Below are positions 1-4,967 of a stretch of DNA of 5,723 bases, piece after piece. The stretch comes from Thermoplasmata archaeon. GTDB taxonomy: Archaea; Thermoplasmatota; Thermoplasmata; Lutacidiplasmatales; UBA184. The translations under genes were made by a program, and so were the position numbers. The notes under the pieces were generated by a model. It was not told the DNA's origin. It saw nothing but the letters and a program-made list of their open reading frames with translations, and ran no database searches. Within the stretch, counting starts at the first letter, position 1, and each line of letters starts with the position of its first letter. The DNA is taken from positions 1-5,723 of the forward strand of contig JASHYQ010000049.1 in the NCBI GenBank assembly GCA_030042955.1, given 5' to 3'.

Positions 1-658
1 CCTCCTTCTTCAGCACGCCGGCCGCCATGCCGGTGCGTCCGTTCGAGCGGGTGCGTTGGCCTCGGACCTTCTGGCCCCGCTCGTGCCGGACGCCGCGGTA
101 ACTGCGGACCATGCGCATGATGTTGATGTCGTCTCGGCGGCGGGTCTCGAGGTCCGGCCCGATGTAGTGGAGCGTCTCCCCCATCAGCGGCTCCCGCGGA
201 TGGTTGAGCATCCACATCGGCACCTTGGTCGGGAGGGATTGGAGGGTCGCCTCGATCCCCTCGACCGTCTGCTCGCTGAGGTTCCCGATCAACTCGCTGG
301 CCGGGACGTTCGCGAGCCGGAGCGCCACCTCGGCGAGCCGGAGCCCGACCCCGCCGACGCCCGTGAGCGCGAGGGCGGCCGGCCGTGTGCCGTCGAGGTC
401 GGTGTTCGCCACGCGCACAATGTAGCGGAAGTTGGGATTGTCGGAGACGAACTTCTGGGTCTTGGCGCCGGGGGCCTTCCCTTTGCCCTTCCCCTCCTTC
501 GGCTCCTTAGATTCCTTCCCCTCTTTGGGCTCCTTGCCCCCTTTGGCGCCGCGCTCCTTCTTCTCGGACTTGTCGGTCGATGGCTCCTCCCCGGCAGGCT
601 GGGCGGGGGCGGCCGATTCGGCCTTCGTCTCCTTCGATTCTTTGGGCGCGGAACCCAC
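1..658 (-). CDS. rps13: 30S ribosomal protein S13 (archaeal uS13), C-terminus cut by window edge, long charged N-terminal tail
   Basis: This is a small-subunit head protein that contacts 16S rRNA and the subunit interface. The 219 visible residues read off the left edge without a stop. Residues about 74-219 are a standard archaeal S13 body: NPNFRYIVRVANTDLDG (74-90), the helix-two-turn-helix core around ALTGVGGVG (97-105), the HYIGPDLETRRR stretch (164-175), and the basic C-terminal tail with RGVRHERGQKVRGQRTRS and NGRTG. Only a few C-terminal residues should be missing. Residues 1-73 form a low-complexity Lys/Glu/Gly/Ala tail absent from most S13 proteins, with a tandem nine-residue repeat at 42-59. 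The start is GTG at 658-656. An in-frame stop lies at 706-704, and no other start codon occurs before the conserved body. No well-spaced Shine-Dalgarno is visible; a GGGGA run abuts the GTG. S4, S11 and RNA polymerase subunit D usually follow in archaea, but lie outside the window. Confidence 0.95.
   Translation of the reverse strand, partial: MGSAPKESKETKAESAAPAQPAGEEPSTDKSEKKERGAKGGKEPKEGKESKEPKEGKGKGKAPGAKTQKFVSDNPNFRYIVRVANTDLDGTRPAALALTGVGGVGLRLAEVALRLANVPASELIGNLSEQTVEGIEATLQSLPTKVPMWMLNHPREPLMGETLHYIGPDLETRRRDDINIMRMVRSYRGVRHERGQKVRGQRTRSNGRTGMAAGVLKKE
487..535 (-). repeat. Tandem 27-nt repeat inside the S13 N-terminal tail
   Basis: Two 22-nt units, 487-508 and 514-535, match at 20 of 22 positions by my count and are offset by 27 nt (nine codons). 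On the coding strand they encode KEPKEGKES (residues 42-50) followed by KEPKEGKGK (51-59). The coding strand here is almost all purine. The repeat suggests that the tail grew by local duplication. Confidence 0.75.
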
Positions 659-672
659 TCCCCTAGGGGTTC
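651..672 (-). promoter_or_regulatory. Inverted repeat enclosing the S13 start codon
   Basis: GAACCC at 651-656 and GGGTTC at 667-672 are perfect 6-nt arms around a 10-nt spacer. A perfect 10-bp palindrome, CCCCTAGGGG at 660-669, overlaps it. In the mRNA the GTG start (658-656) sits at the loop-stem junction, and the only G-rich stretch that could act as a ribosome-binding site is in the loop or in the competing palindrome. It could restrict initiation. A regulatory role is inferred from position only. Confidence 0.4.
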
Positions 673-711
673 GGATGCGGGGCCTCGGAAGCCTTGCGAC
701 TCCCTACCGGC

Positions 712-726
712 CCCTCGTTCCGAGGG
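712..726 (-). promoter_or_regulatory. Short perfect hairpin in the presumed S13 leader
   Basis: CCCTCG (712-717) and CGAGGG (721-726) form a 6-bp stem with a 3-nt loop. If the TATA-like box at 752-757 drives S13, transcription should begin near 728. The hairpin would then cap the 5' end of a leader of about 70 nt. In G+C-rich DNA a stem of this size can occur by chance. Confidence 0.3.
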
Positions 727-751
727 CGCGGGCGCCGAGAAGGCCGCCCTT

Positions 752-757
752 CTTAAG
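752..757 (-). promoter_or_regulatory. Candidate TATA box for S13
   Basis: CTTAAG stands out as the AT-richest spot in the divergent region. On the minus strand it is preceded by a purine-rich GGAAGCG that could serve as a BRE. The expected start site is about 26 nt downstream, near 728, which gives a leader of about 70 nt before the GTG at 658. The motif is itself palindromic, so orientation rests on the purine-rich flank and is uncertain. Confidence 0.4.
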
Positions 758-775
758 CGCTTCCATCCGAAGCGC
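757..775. repeat. Perfect 7-bp inverted repeat beside the TATA-like box
   Basis: GCGCTTC (757-763), a CATCC spacer and GAAGCGC (769-775) form a perfect dyad. It shares its first base with the CTTAAG box at 752-757 and covers the expected BRE position for an S13 promoter. A transcription factor bound here could compete with TFB/TBP. No regulator is identifiable from the sequence. Confidence 0.4.
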
Positions 776-814
776 GGTCCCGCGGCCCAGCCCATCGAGA
801 CCCCGAGTGTGCCT

Positions 815-832
815 GGGTCCCCTCGGGTCCCC
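815..832. repeat. GGGTCCCC direct repeat spaced one helical turn
   Basis: GGGTCCCC occurs at 815-822 and again at 825-832, a 10-bp period. It lies about 25 bp upstream of the presumed TATA box of the glycosyltransferase. The second copy is also part of an imperfect dyad with GACCCCGAG at 799-807. The placement suits an activator or repressor site, but G+C-rich DNA yields such repeats easily. Confidence 0.3.
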
Positions 833-855
833 GGCCGCGTGGGACGCCGCAAGGT

Positions 856-864
856 GTTAGGTAT
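856..864 (+). promoter_or_regulatory. Candidate promoter for the glycosyltransferase, leaderless start
   Basis: GTTAGGTAT is a weak TATA-like box with a purine-rich GCAAGG upstream. Its centre lies about 25 nt before the GTG at 885, the spacing expected if transcription begins at the start codon. The bases just upstream of the GTG (CGCCCCCTCA) hold no Shine-Dalgarno, which agrees with a leaderless transcript. Confidence 0.4.
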
Positions 865-884
865 CCGACCGTCTCGCCCCCTCA

Positions 885-1607
885 GTGGCGAACGGCCAGC
901 GGGTCTCGGTCATTCTTCCCACCTTCAACGAACGAGCCTCCCTCGAACGCCTCTACCCCGAGCTGGCGGAGGCGGTGCGGGGCTTTCCCTCCGAGCTGGT
1001 GGTCGTCGACGACGGCTCTCCGGACGGCACCGCGGCGCTGGCCCGGTCGCTGCAGACGCCCCTGGCTACCCAGGTCGTCGAGCGGCCGGGAAAGCTCGGA
1101 CTCGCCTCGGCCGTCCAGGCGGGGTTCGCGGCTTCTCACGGCGACATCCTAGTGGTCATGGACGCGGACGGGAGTCACCCCGCGGCCTCGGTGCCCACTC
1201 TCGTTCGCGCGGTCGAGGACGGCGGGGCGGAGTTCGCCCTCGGGAGCCGGTGGGTTCCCGGTGGGAGCGCCCCGGGGTTGACGCGCGGGCGCCGGATGAT
1301 CTCCGCCGGGGCCGCCATCCTGGCCCGTCCGCTGGTCTCCGTGCACGACCCGATGAGCGGGTTCTTCGCATTCCGACGGACGATCCTCGCTCGGGGTCGC
1401 CTCGCCCCGATCGGCTACAAGATCGGCCTCGAGATCCTAGTGAAGTGCCGTCCCAAACCGGTCGCCGAGGTCCCGATCGTCTTCCGCCCGCGCGTCGCCG
1501 GCGAGAGCAAGCTCGGGGGCGGGGAGGTCGGAAAGTACGCCCTCCACGTCCTGCGGCTCTACGGGTGGCGGCTCTTCGGCTCCCGACGGGCCTCCAGCAC
1601 CCGATAG
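885..1607 (+). CDS. Family 2 glycosyltransferase, dolichol-phosphate mannosyltransferase (DPM1) type
   Basis: The protein is predicted to transfer a sugar, probably mannose or glucose, from a nucleotide donor to a dolichol-phosphate-like lipid on the cytoplasmic face of the membrane, supplying N-glycosylation or cell-surface glycans. The 240 residues carry the GT-A/DPM1 signatures in order: LPTFNE (11-16), VVDDGSPDGT (40-49), RPGKLGLASA (67-76), the metal-binding DAD in VMDADGSHP (91-99), GSRWVPGG (120-127), DPMSGFFAFRR (155-165), PIGYKIGLEIL and VAGESKLGG near the end. There is no C-terminal membrane segment, so it is the soluble single-domain form. The GTG start gives the usual short lead into the first beta strand. 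Its last 49 bp overlap the convergent methyltransferase gene. Donor and acceptor cannot be told from sequence. Family assignment is very likely. Confidence 0.92.
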   Translation: MANGQRVSVILPTFNERASLERLYPELAEAVRGFPSELVVVDDGSPDGTAALARSLQTPLATQVVERPGKLGLASAVQAGFAASHGDILVVMDADGSHPAASVPTLVRAVEDGGAEFALGSRWVPGGSAPGLTRGRRMISAGAAILARPLVSVHDPMSGFFAFRRTILARGRLAPIGYKIGLEILVKCRPKPVAEVPIVFRPRVAGESKLGGGEVGKYALHVLRLYGWRLFGSRRASSTR

Positions 1608-2209
1608 CCCGAGCCTCGGCCGAGCACTTCCACCGGCCCGGGCCAGTGGGACTCCAGCCAGCCTTGGTAGTACCGGATGCCCTGGGACCCCTTGCCGACG
1701 AGAACGAGCTTGCCTCGGGGGGTGAGGTGGCCCGGCGCCTCCTCGAGCATCCTCAGCACGACCGGGCGACCGGCCCGGTACGGCGGGTTCGAGGCGATCA
1801 CGTCGAACGTCTCGCCGGCGACGGGCGCGAACGTGGGCCCGATCCGCACCTCCGCGTTCTCGACCCGGTTCTTCTCCAGGTTCAGTCGGGCCAGCCGGGC
1901 CGCACGCCGGTTCACCTCCGTCATCACGACATGGCCCTCACTCGCCGACCGGGCGGCGGCGATGCCCACCGGTCCCCAGCCGCACCCCAGGTCTAAGACT
2001 CGGTCGGTCCGTGCCACAGTCAGGTTCTCGATGAGGAGGGCGGTGCCCGGGTCGAGGCCGTGGGAGGCGAAGACCCCGCGGTCGACGAGAAAGTGCAGCA
2101 CGTCCCCCCGGTAGAGGAAGCGAAGCTCCGAGCGGAGGGGGACCGAACGGGGCCGCTCGGTGAAGTACTGGTCGGCCTCCGCCGCCGGGTCGCCCTCCTC
2201 GGCGCTCAC
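1559..2209 (-). CDS. Class I SAM-dependent methyltransferase, RsmC/COG2813 type
   Basis: This 216-residue protein has the single MTS domain of the RsmC group, whose members methylate guanine N2 in 16S rRNA. It opens with QYFTERPRS (14-22), comparable to the HYFTEDP-like lead of small COG2813 proteins, then DRGVFASHGLDPGT (43-56). The SAM-binding motif I is VLDLGCGWG (71-79). The acidic position after strand 2 is Glu98 (TEVNRRA). The catalytic NPPY is at 141-144, followed by RAGR, and the protein ends in GYRVLEARR plus a short tail. The N-terminal pseudo-methyltransferase domain of bacterial RsmC is absent, as in most archaeal members. The GTG start overlaps the dnaJ stop codon as GTGA, so translation is probably coupled. 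An rRNA substrate is likely from the family; a specific base cannot be assigned. Confidence 0.9.
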   Translation of the reverse strand: MSAEEGDPAAEADQYFTERPRSVPLRSELRFLYRGDVLHFLVDRGVFASHGLDPGTALLIENLTVARTDRVLDLGCGWGPVGIAAARSASEGHVVMTEVNRRAARLARLNLEKNRVENAEVRIGPTFAPVAGETFDVIASNPPYRAGRPVVLRMLEEAPGHLTPRGKLVLVGKGSQGIRYYQGWLESHWPGPVEVLGRGSGYRVLEARREPKSRHP

Positions 2210-3369
2210 GAGCTCCGCCGCCGGAAGATCGAGTCCCTGCGCGCCCCGATCGGACGACCGCCAGGGAGCAGCGCCTCTCGGAGCAGGTCCTTCTCATGCC
2301 CGGAGAGCGAGCGGGGGACCTCCACGTGGGCCGTCACGATCAGGTCGCCCCGGGTGGAGCCCCGGAACCGTGGGAACCCGTTGCCCCGAAGACGGAACTG
2401 GGTCTCGGGCTGCGTGCCCGCGGGGACCTTAAGGACCGCGTGCCCCTCGATCGTCTGTACCGTGACCTCGCCCCCGAGGAGGGCGACCCCGAGCGGAACC
2501 TTCGTCTCGGTGTAGGCGTCCTCCCCCTCCCGACGGATGTGGGGCAGGGGGTCGAAGACGACCTGGACGTACAGGTCGCCCGGGGATCCCCGTCCGCTCG
2601 CCGCGAGCCCGTGTCCCGGCACCCGGAGCACCGCCCCGTCCTCCATTCCCGGCGGCACGGTAAGCTCGATCTTCTCGCTCGAACGGATGCGTCCCGTCCC
2701 GTCACAGACCGGACACCGTTCGAGGATCCGGCGACCCGTGCCCCGGCATCGGGGGCACTGTCCGACCGTGATCAGCTGGGTGTACCCGCGGTTCTGCACC
2801 CGGCGCACCTGCCCGCTCCCGCCGCATTCGGAGCAGACCTCGATCGCCGTGCCGTCTTTCGCGCCGGTCCCGCGGCAGGGCCCGCACGGGTCCTCCCGCG
2901 GGATCTCGACCGTGGGCTTCGTTCCCGTGACCGCCGCGAGGAGGGGCAGCCGAAGCGACATCTCGATGTCGGAGCCCCGGGAGCTGCTGACGCGCCGCCC
3001 TCCCCCGAACGGACTCCCGCCGAAGCTTCCCCCGAGGTTGCCGAACAGCTGCTGGAAGATCGGGTTCGAGCCGAGGAGGTCCTCGAGGTCGCTCACGTGG
3101 GTGAAGTTCTGCCAGCCGAACCCGCCGGGGCCGAAGTCGGACTCGACGGCGGAGGGGCCGCCGAGGTCGTACCGGTGGCGCGACTCGGGGTTGGCAAGGA
3201 CCTCGTACGCCTCCGAGAGCTCTTTGAACTTCTCCTCGGCGACCTTCGGGTTCTCCTTGGCGACGTCCGGGTGGTACTGGCGGGCCAGCCGTCGATAGGC
3301 CTGCTTGACCTCGTCCGCCGACGCGGTGCGGGGCACGCCCAGCACCTCGTAGTAGTCCCGCTTCGCCAT
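2206..3369 (-). CDS. dnaJ: Molecular chaperone DnaJ (Hsp40, type I)
   Basis: This is the Hsp40 co-chaperone that delivers unfolded proteins to DnaK and stimulates its ATPase. All type I domains are present in 387 residues. The J domain spans 5-68, with HPD at 33-35. A Gly/Phe-rich linker spans about 70-124, including FGNLGGSFGGSPFGGG. Four CxxCxGxG zinc-binding repeats lie at 162-169, 179-186, 205-212 and 219-226, all eight cysteines intact, followed by the two C-terminal substrate-binding domains. Length is normal. The ATG start at 3369 gives the standard MAKRDYYEVLGV opening. A GGAG lies 14 nt upstream, too far to be a convincing Shine-Dalgarno. The usual partners dnaK and grpE are not in the window. 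It follows the SAM hydrolase gene by 25 nt and overlaps the methyltransferase by 4 nt, but may also have its own promoter inside the upstream gene. Confidence 0.98.
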   Translation of the reverse strand: MAKRDYYEVLGVPRTASADEVKQAYRRLARQYHPDVAKENPKVAEEKFKELSEAYEVLANPESRHRYDLGGPSAVESDFGPGGFGWQNFTHVSDLEDLLGSNPIFQQLFGNLGGSFGGSPFGGGRRVSSSRGSDIEMSLRLPLLAAVTGTKPTVEIPREDPCGPCRGTGAKDGTAIEVCSECGGSGQVRRVQNRGYTQLITVGQCPRCRGTGRRILERCPVCDGTGRIRSSEKIELTVPPGMEDGAVLRVPGHGLAASGRGSPGDLYVQVVFDPLPHIRREGEDAYTETKVPLGVALLGGEVTVQTIEGHAVLKVPAGTQPETQFRLRGNGFPRFRGSTRGDLIVTAHVEVPRSLSGHEKDLLREALLPGGRPIGARRDSIFRRRSS

Positions 3370-3394
3370 CGTGATGACGGAGGCTCCGCGAGAG

Positions 3395-4273
3395 CTACCG
3401 TCTCCGGCTGCGAAGACTGCGGCCGCTATTTACCGTCTCAGTGGCACGGGCGTCGGCGCGCGACCGCCAGGTCAGTCGAACGGAGCTTCCGGCCCGCGCC
3501 GCGCATCGCCGGTCGGCCCTTCCTTGCGCGACGGCGACCTCCACGGTCCCGAAGCTCGAACCCAGCGCCCCGAGCCGCCCGCGACCGAGCCCCTCGTACG
3601 AGGTGCCCCACCGGACCCGGCGGACTCGGCCCGTGCCGAACCGGACGTCGACCTCCTTCGGGGGCGGGACGAGCCAGTGGGTGGGGATGTTGGTGATCAG
3701 GTTCCCGAACCGGTCCACGTGGACGACCGTCCCGGTCGCCCCCGCCCCCCGACGGTGTGGTTCCGGAAGGTCGAGGTCGCGGATCGGGTGGGGTGAGCCC
3801 AGACGGGACGGCCGGACCCCGAGGGCGAGGCGCGCGGCGGCCGGAGCAAAGAGGTCCCGCCCGTCGAAGGTCGTTCCCACCCGCCCCGGGGCCCCTACCC
3901 TAGCCGGGTCGATCCGGTACCCGCGAGGAGCTCCGAGCGCGTGGGCGAGGGGTGACAGGACCCCGTTGTCCGGCCCGACGAGCAACGAGCCGTCGGCGCA
4001 TCGAACGATGACCGGGGCGCGGCGCCCCCCGACCCCGGGGTCGACCACTACCACGTGGACCGTGCCCGCCGGGAACCGCTCGGCGATCGAACGGACGACG
4101 AACGCAGCCTCCCGGACCGCATGGGCTGGCAGGTCGTGGGTGAGCTCCACGACGTAGCTCGGGGGAAGCGTCTGGAGCAGCACGGCGCGCATCTGGGCCG
4201 CATAGGCCCAGCCGACATCGCTGGTCAGCGTGACCAGGCGGGGGCGGTTCCGTCCTGGACCGCGAGAGGCCAC
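3395..4273 (-). CDS. SAM hydroxide adenosyltransferase / DUF62 family (SAM hydrolase) with altered triad
   Basis: Family members cleave S-adenosylmethionine with water to adenosine and methionine; relatives are the SAM-dependent fluorinase and chlorinase. Landmarks: TLTSDVG (15-21), VVVDPGVGGRR (75-85), VGPDNGVLSP (99-108), TTFDGRDLFAPAAA (134-147), and the second-domain SAM-binding stretch GTVVHVDRFGNLITNI (181-196). The Asp-Arg-His triad I recall from the Pyrococcus horikoshii enzyme (D68, R75, H127) maps with exact spacing to Asp78, Arg85 and Asp137, so the His position is Asp. The C-terminus has the GTVEVAV strand (242-248) and then an Arg-rich tail of about 23 residues after the usual end. 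The GTG start is the only one before the first beta strand. It lies 19 nt after the membrane-protein stop and has no visible Shine-Dalgarno. Family is firm; activity and product are not. Confidence 0.9.
   Translation of the reverse strand: MASRGPGRNRPRLVTLTSDVGWAYAAQMRAVLLQTLPPSYVVELTHDLPAHAVREAAFVVRSIAERFPAGTVHVVVVDPGVGGRRAPVIVRCADGSLLVGPDNGVLSPLAHALGAPRGYRIDPARVGAPGRVGTTFDGRDLFAPAAARLALGVRPSRLGSPHPIRDLDLPEPHRRGAGATGTVVHVDRFGNLITNIPTHWLVPPPKEVDVRFGTGRVRRVRWGTSYEGLGRGRLGALGSSFGTVEVAVAQGRADRRCAARAGSSVRLTWRSRADARATETVNSGRSLRSRRR
3426..3435 (-). promoter_or_regulatory. Candidate internal promoter for dnaJ
   Basis: On the minus strand this reads GGTAAATAGC, a TATA-like box in a G+C-rich setting, centred about 61 nt before the dnaJ ATG. 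Transcription would begin near 3403, leaving a leader of about 34 nt. It lies inside the last codons of the SAM hydrolase gene. Separate heat-responsive expression of dnaJ from within an operon would make sense, but no heat-shock regulator site is identified. Confidence 0.4.
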
Positions 4274-4277
4274 GGGG

Positions 4278-4290
4278 CGCCCGACGGGCG
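4278..4290 (-). repeat. Perfect dyad in the gap before the SAM hydrolase gene
   Basis: CGCCCG (4278-4283), one base, and CGGGCG (4285-4290) fill most of the 19-nt gap between the membrane-protein stop and the GTG start. In the mRNA it can form a short G+C-rich hairpin just upstream of the start, which may slow initiation or mark a processing site. Such a dyad could also be chance. Confidence 0.35.
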
Positions 4291-4292
4291 GT

Positions 4293-4622
4293 CTACGACT
4301 TCATGATCGCGACCAGGAAGATCCCGATCGCGACGAGGGCCCCGATGACCGCAGCGACCATCACGAGGAACGACTCCAAGATGAGCGACCCGAGCAGACC
4401 GGTCTGGCCCCCCAGAGTGCCGGCGTGGTACAGCCAGCCGACCAGGAGCCCGACGACCAGGCCGCCGACCAGGAGGAGGACCCCGATGGTCCGGCTCTTG
4501 CCGCTTCCGAAGTAGGCGGTGAAGATCCCGGCGAGGATGAGGAACAAGGCGAACACCAGCAGGAGGATCGTCAGGAACTGCCACGCGCCAATGCTCAACG
4601 AGGTCGCTAAAAGTTCGAACAT
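4293..4622 (-). CDS. Small membrane protein, three predicted helices, unknown function
   Basis: I do not recognise this family. The 109-residue protein has three clear hydrophobic segments at about 14-38, 46-67 and 80-106, separated by a short GSGKSR cytoplasmic-type turn (39-44) and a Gly-rich HAGTLGGQTG loop (66-75). It ends in the basic-polar MKS. There is no enzyme motif or cysteine. The ATG at 4622 is preferred because AGGTGG at 4636-4631 lies 8 nt upstream. A GTG at 4634 would add four residues but would lie inside that Shine-Dalgarno sequence. The site overlaps the stop of the RAM-domain gene, so the two are probably translationally coupled. The small size and tight linkage suggest a partner or integral-membrane effector of neighbouring products; this is inference. 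Confidence 0.85.
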   Translation of the reverse strand: MFELLATSLSIGAWQFLTILLLVFALFLILAGIFTAYFGSGKSRTIGVLLLVGGLVVGLLVGWLYHAGTLGGQTGLLGSLILESFLVMVAAVIGALVAIGIFLVAIMKS

Positions 4623-4630
4623 TTCGGGTT

Positions 4631-4636
4631 CCACCT
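4631..4636 (-). promoter_or_regulatory. Shine-Dalgarno deciding the start of the membrane protein
   Basis: AGGTGG matches the GGAGGTGA-type archaeal consensus and is followed by an 8-nt spacer and ATG (4622-4620). It overlaps the last base of the upstream TAA stop (4638-4636). It favours the ATG over the GTG at 4634-4632, which is part of the motif itself. Confidence 0.6.
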
Positions 4637-4869
4637 TAGAACTTGATGCCTGTCAGGGTCTTCGTGTCGATGACGCCGGGGACCGATCGAATCTTGTCCA
4701 CGACCAGCTGGCCGAGCGCGTTGAAGTCCTCGGCCTCGACCTTGGCGATCAGGTCGTACTCCCCGAACAGGGGGTGAAGCTCTACGATGCCCTTGACCCG
4801 TAGGAGCTCGGTGTAGACTTCATGCTCCTTGGCCGGAGCCGTGCTGATCAGGACAAAACCGATCGCCAC
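4636..4869 (-). CDS. Stand-alone Lrp/AsnC ligand-binding (RAM) domain protein
   Basis: The 77 residues match the effector-binding half of Lrp/AsnC regulators alone, with no DNA-binding helix-turn-helix. The pattern is the usual beta-alpha-beta-beta-alpha-beta: AIGFVLISTAP (2-12), helix KEHEVYTELLRVKGI, the signature ELHPLFGEYDLIAKVEAED (30-48), helix FNALGQLVVDKIRSV, and VIDTKTLTGIKF at the end. Such proteins form ring-like oligomers that bind amino acids or similar small molecules, and can modulate full-length Lrp partners. The length is typical, and the start is GTG with a GAGGCGAT ribosome-binding site 7 nt upstream. It is the first gene after the strong promoter at 4911-4918 and is coupled to the membrane protein. 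The ligand is unknown. Family assignment is firm. Confidence 0.92.
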   Translation of the reverse strand: MAIGFVLISTAPAKEHEVYTELLRVKGIVELHPLFGEYDLIAKVEAEDFNALGQLVVDKIRSVPGVIDTKTLTGIKF

Positions 4870-4876
4870 CGGAGCA

Positions 4877-4884
4877 ATCGCCTC
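4877..4884 (-). promoter_or_regulatory. Ribosome-binding site of the RAM-domain gene
   Basis: GAGGCGAT differs by one base from GAGGTGAT and ends 7 nt before the GTG at 4869. It lies within the roughly 20-nt leader predicted from the TATA box at 4911-4918, which supports the GTG as start. Confidence 0.55.
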
Positions 4885-4910
4885 TTGGGTGGGGCATTGA
4901 ACGACCCTCC

Positions 4911-4918
4911 CTTATAAG
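4911..4918 (-). promoter_or_regulatory. Strong TATA box for the five-gene array
   Basis: CTTATAAG is the best TATA box in the window. Its centre is about 45 nt upstream of the GTG at 4869, so transcription should start near 4889 and leave a leader of about 20 nt that includes the ribosome-binding site. The palindrome could in principle work both ways; minus is favoured because a gene with a fitting leader follows only in that direction. Confidence 0.7.
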
Positions 4919-4929
4919 CGTTGGTGGTC

Positions 4930-4967
4930 GGAGCCGAGGGGTATCAGGGCTCGGCAACCCCTGCTCC
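4930..4967. repeat. Strong hairpin between the two divergent promoters, with a competing stem
   Basis: GGAGC (4930-4934) plus AGGGGT (4937-4942) pair with ACCCCT (4957-4962) plus GCTCC (4963-4967). This gives 11 bp interrupted only by a 2-nt bulge, with a 14-nt loop. GCCGAG (4933-4938) can instead pair perfectly with CTCGGC (4950-4955), and the two structures exclude each other. The element lies outside both predicted transcripts, about 12 bp upstream of the array's TATA box and 40 bp upstream of the transporter's. It may be a DNA-level regulatory site or part of an unannotated small RNA. Confidence 0.5.

Noticed and set aside
432..860. 142-codon plus-strand frame over the S13 tail and the intergenic region
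   Set aside because: Its Pro/Ser/Phe-rich content comes from reading the purine-rich S13 tail backwards. There is no start signal and no domain.
659..884. Possible tRNA or other structured RNA gene upstream of S13
   Set aside because: A GGTTC-like string near 667-673 suggested a T-arm, but no matching stem, anticodon arm or acceptor stem could be built on either strand.
56..1996. 646-codon open frame on the plus strand across S13, the control region, the glycosyltransferase and part of the methyltransferase
   Set aside because: It is antisense to S13 and the methyltransferase in the mirror frame, where G/C-rich third positions suppress stops. The translation is Arg/Pro/Gly-rich without any recognisable domain, while the overlapping frames encode clear conserved proteins.
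2296..3696. 466-codon open frame on the plus strand opposite dnaJ
   Set aside because: It is complementary to an unmistakable dnaJ in a G+C-rich genome. The product is low complexity and matches no family I know.
3441..4157. 238-codon plus-strand frame opposite the SAM hydrolase gene
   Set aside because: It is the shadow of a conserved gene, with Arg/Thr/Pro-rich low-complexity content.
4632..4634. GTG at 4634 as start of the membrane protein
   Set aside because: It lies within the AGGTGG motif that is well spaced for the ATG at 4622, so the ATG is the better choice.
4911..4918. CTTATAAG as a two-way promoter also driving a plus-strand transcript through the 4930-4967 hairpin
   Set aside because: The palindrome permits it, but no coding start, purine-rich BRE or terminator supports a plus-strand transcript. 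It is kept only as a possibility in the hairpin finding.
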